From Aurelia coerulea (Eukaryota > Cnidaria > Scyphozoa > Semaeostomeae > Ulmaridae), in the NCBI GenBank assembly GCA_039566865.1, contig CM076943.1:16416001-16480000 (forward strand): a DNA stretch of 64,000 nucleotides, in the 5' to 3' direction. Below the pieces are notes generated by a model that had not been told where the DNA came from, ran no database searches, and worked only from the letters and a program-made list of their open reading frames with translations. Position numbers and translations under genes: made by a program. Below, one piece after another: positions 1 to 10,948 of this stretch (positions are counted from its first letter, which is position 1; every line of letters starts with the position of its first letter).

Positions 1-124
1 ATGTTGCCTGGCTAGGTCATTCGTCTATGATATGACTGATAATACGCAGATGACCAATAACGATTAAATCATAATAAATTAACGAAAAGGCTTGATATCA
101 TTCACTCGCATCGCACGCAGTCTA

Positions 125-534
125 CAGTAAAAACCCGCACATAAGAACCTTCATCTATTAAGAACCTACAGCCTGAAATAATATATTTTGTACCCAATAG
201 ATAAGAACCATTTCAGGTTGATATCTTAACAAGGTTCTTAATAAAGCGTTTTGTTCATACATTGGGAAATAAATGATATCTTTTTGCAAATCAATATCTT
301 TCGTGAACTCCAAAACATTACGTGAACTGTGATAGGCAAGGCCTGCAGGGGTAAACTGGGTGATCTTGGATTGGAATAGATAGGGCCAAGAGTGTAAATA
401 AGTTTAGCTAAGATATAGATTCAAATAGCCCTTTGTTGAGAACCTACACCCTGATTACTGGATGTGCCTCATTGCATAAGAACCTAAACAGGCTGAGTTC
501 AAAATCTTAGGTTCTTATGTGCGGGTTTTTACTG
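125..534. mobile_element. Tc1/mariner-like MITE, copy A
   Basis: The ends are inverted repeats starting CAGTAAAAACCCGCACATAA and match perfectly over at least 26 bp. TA lies directly outside both ends (123-124 and 535-536), as in the IS630/Tc1/mariner superfamily. The interior repeats the motif AAGAACCT in both orientations and has no transposase, so the element is non-autonomous. Related copies are at 5718-6283 and 54588-54870. Confidence 0.82.
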
Positions 535-536
535 TA

Positions 537-811
537 TCTTATCCTATCCTATCGTATCGCAAAATTGAGTATTCAAATCACTCGTCAGTGAGCAGTGATT
601 TCTTCCTAAACCAGACGGATGTTTCGTTTGGGGTGTGTCCTAGCGTCAAAATATTGCCTCCAACAGTAAAAAAACTAGATTGTAAAGCGCTCGCTTTGCT
701 AGCGTTGCAAGATTCATAGCTCCTGCGGAGGGCTTCTCTTGTGTACCCAATGGCGATTTTCTAAACCCTGCAGTGGTATCATTTGTAAAACGTCATGAAG
801 CATCTGAGATA
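537..811. other. No recognisable feature
   Basis: Unique-looking AT-rich sequence between the MITE and the first RT remnant. Its only ORF is short and without recognisable features. Confidence 0.4.
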
Positions 812-1023
812 AGGTCGTGCAGAAAAATGCTGAATTTCTCATTGACAGAGAGAATAATAAATGAGGAAGTGTTTGAAAGAGTGAATGAAGAAAGAAAACT
901 GATCAAGATCTTGAGGAAACTAAAATATTTCGGGCATTGATACGGCTAAATAACATTTACAGAACACTGTTAGAAAGATATATAGATGGAAAGAGAGGTA
1001 GTGGTCACCCAAGAATAAGTTAG
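812..1023 (+). pseudogene. Decayed RTE-like LINE reverse transcriptase tail
   Basis: The reading TERIINEEVFERVNEERKL followed by a hydrophobic stretch and FGH matches the C-terminal tail of RTE-like non-LTR retrotransposons (NE.VL.R..E.R.L, then FGH). A stop and frameshift follow, and the next frame gives GKRGSGHPR, the degraded form of the usual GKR.RGRPR block. The same tail is better kept at 7366-7948. Only about 70 codons remain, so this is a fossil. Confidence 0.65.
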
Positions 1024-1841
1024 CATGACAACTTCGAAAGATACGGAAAATGAAGAAAAAGTGACATCAACAGCAATTAGCGTACCTTCTTCATTATATT
1101 TTCAAAGATTCTTTCGACTTAACTTCGAGTTGGGAATTAATTTGTGTATGTTGATCAATGCGTAAGTGTCAAATGTCAATCAAAATCATTATGAAATCCC
1201 TGGTGTGTCAAATGTTTTCCCACTCATTGAATTAGCTCTTTAGCAGGGGTAGCACCAAGGGAGTGCTAGGGGGCTACAGCCCCCTTGTCGGAAGCACCTA
1301 GCCCTCACGTCGGAGGAAACTGTGCTTTCTAGTCGGAGGAAATTTGGCCAAATGATGTACAAGAACTGCATGTTTTAGCCATTTTAGCCCCTTGTCGGAA
1401 GCTCCAGCCCCTCTGTCGGATGATTTCTGGCGTCACCTCTGCTATTGTGTTACCTTTATTGGTGTGACCGTACTTGCCCTGTGGGTTGTACAAGCTTCCT
1501 GTCTTCACCCCTGCCCTTGTTGATTTGTCTGATTTAGATGCCCTTTAGTCTCCAATCGAGTGTCCTGCACTTCTTTGCCTCGCCACTCTGCGACCTTTTG
1601 TCTCTCTTGCTGCTTTAGCTTACTGTCTTTGTCCTCGACACCCTCGATGGATATTCCTTTAGTCTCTTCGTTTGGGGCTACATAACATGTACATAACATG
1701 TTCAATTGTAAATTATGCCGTTTATTGTAAATATTATGGTTTTGCTGTATTTAAGTTATGTATATAAGTTGGTTTTTATTAGCTTACTCTTTTAAAGAGC
1801 ATGAGCTATTAGTACCTGATATACCAACTGTAAATAAGGAG
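1024..1841. other. Non-coding stretch with scattered GTCGGA motifs
   Basis: Between 1250 and 1430 the hexamer GTCGGA recurs next to short G or C runs (for example CCCTTGTCGGAAGC), which looks like an eroded C-rich repeat. A 66-codon minus-strand ORF at 1505-1705 is lysine/glutamine-rich and matches nothing I recognise. No gene is called. Confidence 0.35.
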
Positions 1842-1860
1842 TATTATTATTATTATTATT
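1842..1860. repeat. (TAT)n microsatellite
   Basis: About six TAT units in a row. Such tracts elsewhere in this window mark LINE 3' ends, but no RT remnant is joined to this one. Confidence 0.8.
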
Positions 1861-2440
1861 TATCAGGGTACGGGTATGTGCTGCCCATATGGGTGGGTTT
1901 TTGGGCCCAAAATTCTCTAAACAAGGGTCCTTTTTCGGCAGATTTTCCATAAACATGGGTGGGGTTTTGCTGAAATTCGCAAAAATCGTTAAAAATGGGC
2001 AGTTTTCCGCCAAAAGTTATCATAAAAGTGGGTACCAAGGCAAGTGTCGGTAATTAGAAGAGGGTACCTTGATGAAAGCTGAGCGGCAGACCCCCGTCCA
2101 TCCACAAATCATGTGCCCCCTCTCCTCCCCCCCCCCGGGGATTTTGCTGCTGTCCGTGGTCTCGTTGCTCCCATATCCAATATACCAAAGCTACTGCATT
2201 TATCTAAAGTTTATATCTTGTCTCTCAATTTGCAATCAAGATTGCTCCGTTGCTCCCTTCGCTGTCTCCGTTTTCGTCCTTATTTTCATCACTGAAGTTA
2301 CTCTGTCTTCAAATTTGTCTGGAGGCACCTCAAGAGAAGTTAGTGAATAATTAGTAATAATTGTATATTCCTACCCGTCGTTGTTGTAAGTTCTCGATCT
2401 TATTCCTACAAAGTTGCACTGTGACTCGGGCTAGTATATA
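1861..2440. other. Repeat-derived non-coding sequence
   Basis: 1862-2110 holds GGGTGGGTTTTTGGGCCC-type motifs and ends with GCGGCAGACCCCCGT plus a C run. A similar GCGGCAGACCCC terminus is seen at the right of the repeats at 4905-5660 and 28240-28565, so this is probably another truncated dispersed repeat. No gene is seen up to 2440. Confidence 0.4.
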
Positions 2441-2826
2441 AACTATATTCATTCATTCAATTTTATTCATAGAAATACACCCTAATACAAAGTTCTCATT
2501 AAAAATGTGTATTCTATACGACCCATGAGAAGCATAGCTTATCAAGCCTGGACCGTTAAATAAAATGAGAATATAAAACTAAAAATCTGAATGAAAATAG
2601 TGCAAGTACCATGTAGCTGTTTCAAAATTTAACAGAGAGGCTAAGTATCTATTGGAATAACAGTTGTTGGTTTCGTCGCGGTATGTTGCTAATCGTAATC
2701 TAAGTTAAGTTAGTAGTTTTTTATTATTCTTTGTTTAATTTGTTTTGAAAATGCTTTTACTTGAATCATGTTTTTAAGATTGTATGGAAGGTCATTCCAT
2801 AAACGAGCTCCTTTATTCAATATCAT
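2440..2826 (-). pseudogene. LINE 3' end with ATTC-type tail
   Basis: On the minus strand 2826-2700 reads NKGARLWNDLPYNLKN followed by a basic stretch, the usual end of CR1/L2-like RT proteins (..LWN.LP..+K....F...K). About 240 bp of AT-rich 3' sequence follows and ends at the ATTCATTCATTC tract near 2445, a plausible LINE tail. Everything upstream of the last 40 codons is missing. Confidence 0.6.
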
Positions 2827-3126
2827 TTTTTCGCCCCATAGACCTATAGACTGTAAAAATTTAAAATAGTATCAAAATCTTGCTAAGCTCAGAAGCAAAG
2901 CTCATTTTATAAAATCGTCACAAAAAAAGTCATGATTTTTCCTTCAATGTCCCTCCAGGAAGCAAGTTTTTCAGTGCAATCGGAAGTAAATTAAACGTAT
3001 CCAGGTTTCGGCGATCCGGTGAAGTCGTATAGGAATTCTGGTGTGGAAAATGTTCAACGCAAGTATAGGCTCCAAACCTTTAAAAAGGTAGAGATACAAA
3101 AAAAAAATATACAACATATTGTTGTC

Positions 3127-3237
3127 TATAAGAAACAAAGAATTTTGGTCAGTACTGAAAGATTCTTAAAATTATCAGATTTTGAGTACTCACAGTTTCC
3201 TAAAAGTTTCTTAAAGGTTCCATAACAATCTTCATGT
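3127..3237 (-). repeat. 115-bp dispersed repeat, copy 1
   Basis: The reverse complement starts AAGATTGTTATGGAACC and contains TCTGATAA and TTTCAGTACTG. The same unit occurs at 6599-6715, 59341-59415 and 59819-59936, the last two in opposite orientations within one larger element. There is no coding content. It is probably one end of a DNA transposon. Confidence 0.65.
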
Positions 3238-3858
3238 TCACTACCTGTTCTCTCGAGAACATTTCAAAACAAGGACTTTTTAAGCCTTTTTAATGTTTAA
3301 ACATTACTCAAGTACCTTACGAGTGACGTGATACAGGAAACAAGTGAAAAGAAAATGAAATATACTAAAGATTTCTTTTATCAAGCTCCATCAAACTAAA
3401 TAATGTCTTGAGTTTTATTTTCCCAGAACTGGAGTTTCTTAATTTTTTGGGCGATCGAAGAGTATAATTTCTTATGGGAAGTTTCAGATAAATCACACGT
3501 GTAACATGATGATCACATTTTCTCTGAACTGAACCAGGGTGCCTACCTTGTAGGAACTGTGTTTATTCCCAGTAATGTTTTCGCGACCCAGTACACAGAG
3601 TCTGTCCTGCCAAGGTCAAGATAACGTATGAATAACTTTGTGGTTGCAAATTCCGGCGTTGATGTAATACGATGACCACAGGGAACCAGACAGCGTGATT
3701 TTTGATTGATCAACACAGTCGTTAGAATTTGAAAATCCCTGCAACTAAAACAGTGTTCTTATGATATACACGGATTAACAGGAAACCAGTCACTCTGTGT
3801 ATTTGTCCACGTAGATTTTGATTATATATATAACATAGTCTTGAATTTAATAATATAA

Positions 3859-3886
3859 GACGTTTCGGGCATAACCCTTCATCAGT
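3859..3886 (-). ncRNA. Hammerhead-ribozyme-like motif of a Penelope element
   Basis: The minus strand reads CTGATGA, then A, GGG-TTATG-CCC (three-pair stem II), then GAAAC. This is the conserved hammerhead core order. It continues as GTCTT...AAGAC, which can form stem III, but the bases after the second arm (TAT) do not fit the expected G-U-H cleavage site cleanly, so activity is doubtful. It lies 3' of the Penelope fragment at 4053-4580, where Penelope terminal repeats are known to carry hammerheads. Confidence 0.6.
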
Positions 3887-4052
3887 AATAACGAAGCGGA
3901 GTACGTTAAGGTCGTTAGAATAGAAAAAGAACGATTGATAGAACAGGTGATAATTGGAATGCAGAATAGAACGCGACGCAAGAATGCGACGCAAGCGAAG
4001 GAGTAAAAGATTGGAAGAGAGATGCTACGAAAAAATGAAATTAACACAGATG

Positions 4053-4580
4053 CTAGGATAAAAATGAAAAACGTTTGTTGAGTCCATATGGCAAAACAGT
4101 CCCTAATTTAAAAATTATCCTTTTCTCTAAGGTTTTCCTCTTTGTGGAATCTTTATCGGCAAACAAAAGTCCCAAAACTACCATATCGCCGGTAGAATGT
4201 CCATCTGAATTAAAATGCCTGGACACATTAGTGTCCGAATGTTCGATTTTATGTTCTTTTTCATGATGTTTGTGTTCGACGTTACGTAAATGTTCTCCAA
4301 AGCGATGATTCAATTGGCGGCATGTCTCTCCTATGGAGAGCATCTCACATTTAGTGCAGCGTATACAATAAATCAGGCAAGATGAGGAGCATTTAAACGC
4401 TTGGCGAACTGTAAATTTACCAGTGGTGATTGAAACTTCAATATCTTGGTTGATATGTTTGCATTAGTTCTGCAATTCGAACGACCACAAGCGGTAGTAC
4501 CAGGATGCTGACTTGCATCATGGAATTTAGATCTGACAAGCGTGTCCCTTAAATTCTGATCCAACTCTGTGTATTTGTTC
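4053..4580 (-). pseudogene. Penelope-like element, GIY-YIG endonuclease end
   Basis: The upstream part reads NLRDTLVRSKF and PGTTACGRSNC, the linker between RT and endonuclease in Penelope elements. After one frameshift near 4370 the reading YCIRCTKCEMLSIGETCRQ then HRFGEHLRNV follows. That is the GIY-YIG domain with IGET in place of the common YIGET, then the conserved EKRIIFKLGT close to the C-terminus. The RT domain is missing. It is a 5'-truncated, frameshifted and surely inactive copy. The full-length relative is at 13932-18630. Confidence 0.8.
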
Positions 4581-4904
4581 GGGATACTGCGAATTCCCCT
4601 TTTTGTAAATCACAATGAAAAAGACATTAACTCTGATTGGCTCGTTGATCAATGGAATGGGTGAAGCGCTTTGACGCATGCACGAATTTACAAAGGAAAA
4701 ATGAAGGATGATGACCCTGCCATCGGTAGTGCGCAGAATCCAAAGCACTTAAACGGGGGTATAGCTCTTCTTGAAAAATCCACAAAATTTTCACTGACAG
4801 TATCCCGAACAAGTCTTGGGTCACGAAAACAGTACTAGGAATAACCACAGTTCCTACGTGGTGGGCGCCCTTGAACTGAATTGCTTGGAACACCTTTAGC
4901 ACCA

Positions 4905-5660
4905 GGGGGGGGGTTTCCATAGTAAAGGTATCTGGAGATGTGCCACGAGCAAGGATATACTTGTTCGGACTTCTAGTCTAGCCAAGGGTATATTTTTTTG
5001 CAATTTTGGCCTACAACGGTCTAGCCAAGGGTATCATTTTTGACAATATTGGTCTAGCGAACGGTCATGATATCCATGTGGAAAACATCTTGGACAAAAG
5101 ATAATAGCTTTCACTAACCAGCAACTCCCACTGTTTTGAATAGGCCGCAGCGATCATTTTCAGCAAATTTCTTACAATTTTCATCCTTTGAGTAAAACTG
5201 TGAGCATAAATCGAAAAAGTACACATGATTCTGGCATAATAAACTCTCTATAATTTCACTGGATGACTTATTTCTCCGTTTTCTGCAAGTTTCGAACCGG
5301 CCAGTTTGACTTTAAAAAATTCTCTTGTCGCGTTTGAGATAGAATCATAAGTCGCCCTTTCTTTGTTCGGCCATTTCATGCGCAGTTACACCTGGGAGCC
5401 GCAAATAGCAAATGTCCAATCCCTTTGAAGCACTTTTTCGTATGCATATTTGGTACAAATGTGACAATATTGGTCCAGGAAATGGTCAAAATTGGTCTAG
5501 CCAAGGGTGCCATTTTCGTAGAAATTGGTCCAGAGAATGGTCAAATTGGTCTAGCCAAGGGTACCATTTTCGTAAAAATTAGTCTAGCCTACGGTACCAT
5601 TTTGAATATGCTCGCGGCAGACCCCTACCCAAAATTTGGTCAAGAACCCCCCCCCCCCCC
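4905..5660. repeat. Dispersed repeat built of GGTCTAGCCAAGGGTA units
   Basis: The motif TCTAGCCAAGGGTA recurs many times about 30-60 bp apart, mixed with ATTTTCGTAAAAATT. The left end has a nine-G run and CATAGTAAAGGTATCTGG; the right end has GCGGCAGACCCC and a C run. A second copy with the same order is at 28240-28565. The short ORFs across it come from the repeat and are not genes. Confidence 0.7.
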
Positions 5661-5717
5661 GTGACCTTTAGATGCTTTCCAGTAATTGAACAATAATTTC
5701 TTTCGATTCCTCGATTA

Positions 5718-6283
5718 CAGTAGTAACCCGCATAAAAGAACCTATGTTTTCTTTGCGCATCCTGAATAGGTTCTTAATCAACTGGCTGCTATTCTAAATT
5801 CCAGCCTGTAAGGTTCTTAAAAAGGTTCTTATATACGTACAGGTCTTACACACATCAAAGTTATTTTCCTGCTCAAGAATTCTTCATAATTCTTGAGAAC
5901 ATCTGTGGGTCTGTAATGACACAGTTAAACCAGCTTTTTTAACCATGTTAAATTTTAACCAATCAAATGCATTTGACTTGTTGGATTGACCAATTAACCT
6001 GATTAACTTTAACTGGTTTAACTTGCCAGTGTGAATAGTGTATAAGAATACCTGTTTAAAAATCCTTTAATCTTTTGTACCAATGAAGAAGTCTGATCAG
6101 AATGTGAAGAATTCTGAAGAATTCTAAAAATTCTTGTCATTTTAATAATTTACATGAAAGCTATTATATAAGAACCTTTCCCAGTTCCAGCCTCGCAGGG
6201 GTTCTTATTTAGGGGGTTTAAACGATTTAATTTCAGCCTCAAGGTTCTTATAAAAACAGGTTCTTTTATGCGGGTTTCTACTG
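5718..6283. mobile_element. Tc1/mariner-like MITE, copy B
   Basis: Starts CAGTAGTAACCCGCATAAAA and ends with its near-perfect inverse, with TA on both sides (5716-5717 and 6284-6285). Internal AAGGTTCTTA motifs in both orientations match copy A at 125-534. No ORF. Confidence 0.8.
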
Positions 6284-6285
6284 TA

Positions 6286-6598
6286 GTTTCAAAGTTTCAA
6301 AGAGAGAATCCACTACTAAAATTTCTTCGTTGCTTTCTAGATTTCCTTCAATTAGTCGCAAATTGATACGCGTTGCTGTCTTTTGCAAGTTTCACAATAT
6401 ATTATTTTCTAGCTTTTCTATTACCTTCATAATCTAAAATTTCCAAAAATTTGAAATCTTCTTTTCAACAAAAGTATCTCCTAGCAGTTTCAGATAATTT
6501 TGTTTCACATTTGCGGCTTCTTACCGCACGCTTAGCACATGCATTTTTGTAAGAAACTGCCCACAATTAACTCAACTCTCAGATCGCCAAAAAAATTA
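6286..6598. other. No recognisable feature
   Basis: AT-rich intergenic sequence. Nothing was seen beyond short poly-A/T runs. Confidence 0.35.
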
Positions 6599-6715
6599 AG
6601 AAGATTGTTATGGAACCCCTGAGAAACCCGTAAGAAACTCTGAGTACTCAAAATTTGATAATTTTAAGAAACTTTCAGTACTGGCCCAAATTCTTAGTTT
6701 CTTATAAAATACACG
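6599..6715 (+). repeat. 115-bp dispersed repeat, copy 2
   Basis: Same unit as 3127-3237 in the opposite orientation, starting AAGATTGTTATGGAACCCCT and ending TTAGTTTCTTATAAAATACA. Confidence 0.7.
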
Positions 6716-7006
6716 TTTATGCTAGCAATATCTAAAGGCTTTGCCTACTAGTTTAAAAGTAAAGCACAAAATCAAATATAATGCTATGTAAGGTAAAAGT
6801 TTAAATGTTTCCCTCACGATGAAAGCGTAGATTTTTAAAACATCTTCTAAAATATTTTCTCAAAGTGGATTCTAGCGCATTTGAATTCCTATATCACCAT
6901 CGTGACGTCACAAGTTTGCAAACACCAATATATTGAAAATCTACATTAAAAGCTGACCAAAGGCAAGGGAGAAAGACAAACTTGCCGTATTAGCAGTCGC
7001 ACTGAT

Positions 7007-7310
7007 CATGGAGCATTGCGGACACCTTTATTTTGTAGGAAATTTTGTAGGAAATTTGTATTCGATACTACTACCTGAAGTCCTTTGCGGAGGAGCATTG
7101 CTCGCGAAGCGAGCTACCTCTCCGAAGGAGCGAGCTAGCGTAGCGCTTGAGAAGATTTGAAATCTTCTCAAGCACTACGCTAGCTCGCTCCTTCGGAGAG
7201 GTAGCTCGAGACACGAGCAATGCTCCTCCGCAGAGAACTTAAGGTAGTAGTATCGAATAGAAATTTCCTACAAAATTTCCTACAAAATAAAGGTGTCCGC
7301 AACGCTCCAT
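7007..7310. mobile_element. 300-bp foldback (palindromic) MITE
   Basis: The two halves, 7007-7157 and 7158-7310, are almost exact reverse complements over about 150 bp, meeting at GAAGATTTGAAATCTTC. GCACTGAT occurs directly outside both ends (6999-7006 and 7311-7318), an 8-bp target duplication typical of hAT-type transposition. The arms contain the smaller inverted motif CGAAGCGAGC/GCTCGCTTCG. Single-stranded DNA or RNA from it would form a very stable hairpin. Confidence 0.85.
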
Positions 7311-7365
7311 GCACTGATCCACGCACTGGTCGCAGTATAATTGCATTTTTATGGTTTATGAATTT

Positions 7366-7948
7366 AAAGTTAAATGGGGAATCAATTGATCAAGTAAATA
7401 GATTTACATATCTAGGGCAACTCCTTGTACCTAATGGGAAATCGGATGATGAAATCAAGAGAAGAATAGAAATAGCACGAGGCGCTTTCAGGAGTATGTC
7501 ACACACACTAACTTCCAAAGATCTGTCAATCAAAATAAGGAAAAGACTAGTTAACTGTTACATATGGTCTACACTCTTATACGGTGCAGAAACATGGACT
7601 ATATCTAAAAATATGATGGACATACAGAGGATTTCATGGCAAAGTCATACTAAAAATGAGACAGTATTAGAAAGAATAGGAGAGAAAAGAAACATCATGC
7701 AAATAATAATGACAAGGAAACTAACATTCTTCGGTCACATGATAAGGAGGGACAACGTACATCGTGTCATACTGGAAGGTCGAATACCATCAAGACGCCC
7801 CAGAGGAAGACCAAGAGCTATGTGGATGGACAACATCGGAGATTGGGTGGAAAGAAAACATTATGGATGCCTTGTAAGAAAAGCCCAGGATAGAGGAAAG
7901 TGGAAACAATTCATAGCAGCCTACCTACAACGAGTAGACGGCACATGA
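7366..7948 (+). pseudogene. RTE-like LINE reverse transcriptase C-terminal part
   Basis: The open frame includes VNRFTYLGQLL, TLLYGAETWTI, NETVLERIGEKRN, FFGHMIRRDN and RRPRGRPRAMWMD. These are the thumb and C-terminal blocks of RTE-like non-LTR retrotransposons, in the right order. The piece between ETWTI and ISWQSH is shorter than usual, so a small internal deletion is likely. The catalytic YADD region and the endonuclease are absent. The first 49 codons of the ORF belong to the foldback element at 7007-7310 and its junction. The stop is followed by unrelated sequence. Confidence 0.8.
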
Positions 7949-8924
7949 GAAGAAGAAGGTTTATGCAGGGTGGCCGGACAACTTTGGACACGGCCCTGGC
8001 ACGCACCCGTATTAAAAAACAAGAAACCGACACCTATATACGCACCTATATTAGAATTCTAAGATGTAATCTTTAGTACTCAAAGAAAGCTGTTCCGGTC
8101 TCGAAGAAAGCTTGGAATTATATCCATGCCACCATCAGGTTGCTCTGAAGATGCCATAATGAGCGAAACTAGTCAGTACTGAGCGAAGCTAAGAAAGCAA
8201 AAGTCCAAATTTTTGGATTAATCAAGCCCTCTCCAACGGTACACTATATCTTTGTGTATACTTATCAATTTTCATTTTTTGCTGACGGGATTTTTCTTGT
8301 GCAAAGGATAGATAAGAATATATTAGTAAAAGGAGTGATAGAGAAAGATTGCATAAATCGTCGGAATTCAGCACAGTTTGCCTACTTTCAAACAAATATT
8401 TTTGTCATCATACTTCGCACAGTAATAAACGGGGTACTCTGCTACATTTACCTCCATTCGAAAGCAGACTTATCCTTCAAATTCAATCAATCTTTGAAAA
8501 AAGAACTCTGTTCTGAAGCAAATAAAATGTGCATTGATTTTTGGCAACGCCTTCTGCAGAGAAATTAATAGATAATGAAAAATAACTTACCATGGATATC
8601 ACAGTGAACTGCATGTATTCTAAAAGGAGTGATCTCGCCACACTTCTTAATTATTAAACTGTTGAAATGTTGAGCCCCTCAAAGCATGGCTTGCTACCTT
8701 AACATGTAAATAAAACAATTCTTATTGAACGTGATATCTCAGTGGTGTGATCGATTAATCAAAATATTGTGAGATTCTTGCAATCCGATTTTTATGCCAC
8801 GATGAATATCTGTTTAGGCTCGTTTGAAAGGAAAAATAGTTTATGAAATCTCAAAGGACAAAATTTGTGTCTGTTGCTGCTGATGGTGTGAGTCAGTGGT
8901 TAGTAAGGTAACTCTGCTTTCCAC
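7949..8924. other. No recognisable feature
   Basis: A 104-codon plus-strand ORF at 8254-8568 is rich in I, F and K and has no recognisable motif; in DNA this AT-rich it is best treated as chance. Nothing else was seen. Confidence 0.35.
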
Positions 8925-10195
8925 TCTAGTGCACAGCGAGATGCGGTTTCGCAAAACCACTCTCCTCAGAAAACAGCTAATTTCTCCAATATCATTCGGC
9001 CTATCGAGAAACGGTAAAAAGGATGTTGTTCTGTATAATCTGGGCAATAGGAAGATGTATAAATCGCAATGTTTCCGTCAACCCTGGCTTCGCAAATCTT
9101 TGCTCAAATCTTTTTGCCGATTTTAGAAAAGTGGATTTACCTCCAAAACTGCTCGAAAAAGTTTTTTCGACTTTTTTTCGTTCCATCTTTAGCTAGGTAG
9201 TCGATCTACAACTTTGCCAAGTCTGATTGAAAAAGCTAGGCTAGATTTCCTGCAATCGAATTTTACATTTCTGTTTACTTTTAGACATCGAAGGGGAAAA
9301 GCGTTGGTCGACAGTTTAGCCCATGCAGAACGATTTGAACGCCCGTAGTAGAATGTTTTTGCAAAAATATTTGTTCTTGATCTAAGATCTATGCTCATTG
9401 TGCAGGGCCGTAGGAAGGAGCTTCGGATTGGGGGGGGGGCAATTGTTCTCAAAACAATAGAGAACAATACATCTAATTAATTCATGTGACGTAGCACCAT
9501 TGTTTTAAAAAATTATTGGGGGGGCTTGAGCCCCCCCTGCCCCCCCTCTTCCTACGGGCCTGTTGTGGACTCTAAAAGAAATTTATAATTTGTGAATGCT
9601 TACGAAAGTCTCGAAAGACACCCAAAGCATGGTTTTGTGAAGTTGCTTGTTAAAGTCAGTAATTCTTAATCAATAGATGCAAATGATACTTTTACAAGCG
9701 CACTAAGGATGAATTTTGAGACTTGGGTATGGTATTCCCAAAAGATGACTTTCATTTGTTTGCTAATGGAAACATTTCTGAAAGTTATTTCAAGCATGGG
9801 GTTTTAGCAAGCGTGCTTCATCACATGGTAATCTGTTGACCAAGGTTTCTCCATTTCGCTGTCGAAAAGTAAACAGAAATATGAAATTCAATTGCAGGAA
9901 ATCTAGCCTAGCTTTTTCAATCAGACTTGGCAAAGTTGTAGATCAACAACCTAGCTAAAGATGGAACAAAAACAGAAATCGAACATTTTACTAGTAGTTT
10001 TGGAGCTAAATCCATATTTGTGAAATTAGCAAAAAGATTGGAACTAGGATTTGCGAAGCTGGGGTTGACGGAAACATTGCAATTTATACATTTTTTTATT
10101 TCCCGGATTATACAGAACAACGTCCTTTTTACCGTTTTTCGATAGGCCGAATAATATTGGAGAAATTAACTGTTTTCTGAGGAGAGTGGTTAAAG
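8925..10195. repeat. Long inverted repeat, about 370-bp arms
   Basis: 8925-9310 and 9850-10195 are diverged reverse complements of each other. Shared blocks include CTCCTCAGAAAACAG, TCGGCCTATCGA, CTAGGCTAGATTTCCTGCAA and TTTCTGTTTACTTTT with their inverses. The 540-bp spacer holds the small MITE at 9403-9562. ORFs in the arms are shadows of the repeat. It may be a non-autonomous transposon with long terminal inverted repeats; ends and target duplication were not fixed. Confidence 0.7.
9403..9562. mobile_element. 160-bp MITE with CAGGGCCGTAGGA ends
   Basis: Starts CAGGGCCGTAGGAAGGAG and ends CTTCCTACGGGCCTG. TTGTG is repeated directly outside both ends (9398-9402 and 9563-9567), shorter than the 8 bp expected of hAT, so the class is uncertain. 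The interior has a G run and a matching C run. Confidence 0.65.
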
Positions 10196-10416
10196 TGCCG
10201 AGGGATCGGTCGTACGGGTTTGAATTCTGTCGTCAGATCTAGAATCCATCAGGAAAGCCAACTCAGGTGTCTATCTTGTAAGTTGGTAGGGGAGACTGGG
10301 GAAACATGTTGATCTTGTTGCAAATATCACCGCAGATTTACCTCTGAATATTCATTTACCAATTTTGAAAGGATAGATACCCGAGTTGACTGATGCCTTA
10401 TAGTTTGAAGTTTTAA

Positions 10417-10677
10417 CCGAGGGGCAAATCACTGATTTTTTTTTCGTACACCTTCCTTAAAATCACAAAAAAATCACATACAAAAATCACATACAAAAAT
10501 CACAAAATCACGATACAAAGATCACAAAAATCACAAAATCCTAGAAAAATCACAAGAAAAAATCACAAAAAAATCACTAAAATCACAAATAAATCACTAA
10601 AATCACAGAAAAAAATCGTGTGATTTTAAAATCACAAAAATCACGTACGCTATTTTGAGAAGTGATTTGCCCCTCGG
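10417..10677. mobile_element. MITE filled with AAATCAC repeats, TTTTAA duplication
   Basis: The ends are CCGAGGGGCAAATCACT and its exact inverse. TTTTAA stands outside each end (10411-10416 and 10678-10683), compatible with a TTAA-type target. The interior is a run of about twenty AAAATCACA-like units, mostly in one orientation. The terminal AAATCACT resembles the internal unit, so the array may have grown from the subterminal sequence. Confidence 0.7.
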
Positions 10678-10683
10678 TTTTAA

Positions 10684-10948
10684 CGGCGGGACTCCCGTCC
10701 GTCCAAAGCTCTGGTTTGCAGTTGGGCATGAATTTGAGCTTTTAAGGTTGATATTTCTGCTCTCAAAGCACCAATATCAACAAATGAGGTATCTTCGTTC
10801 AAATTAACTATCAAGGAACATTTTGAGAGTCTTTAGCCATTAATCAAAGCTAAGTTCAAATCGCTAGATTCAACCAAATCCGTACACTGTTTTTGGGACT
10901 ATACCGGGATGAATTGAATACTGCATGAAACTGTGCCGTATTTGCCTC
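10684..10948. other. No recognisable feature
   Basis: Intergenic sequence with no ORF or repeat that I could identify. Confidence 0.3.

Larger units (their letters stand above)
3546..4866. repeat. Inverted repeats flanking a Penelope fragment
   Basis: The sequence at 3546-3600 (GTAGGAACTGTGTTTATTCC...GTTTTCGCGACCCAGTAC) reappears in inverse orientation at 4812-4866, with moderate divergence. A shorter inverted pair (TTGTTCGGGATACTG) lies at 4576-4590 and about 4797-4812. I read this as an older DNA transposon into which the Penelope fragment, and perhaps another MITE, inserted. No target duplication was established. Confidence 0.5.

Noticed and set aside
1505..1705. 66-codon minus-strand ORF as a gene
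   Set aside because: No recognisable domain, splice context or neighbour; coding potential could not be judged.
10440..10660. CRISPR-like array of AAATCAC units
   Set aside because: Units are short, spacers irregular and similar to the unit, and the context is a eukaryotic MITE.
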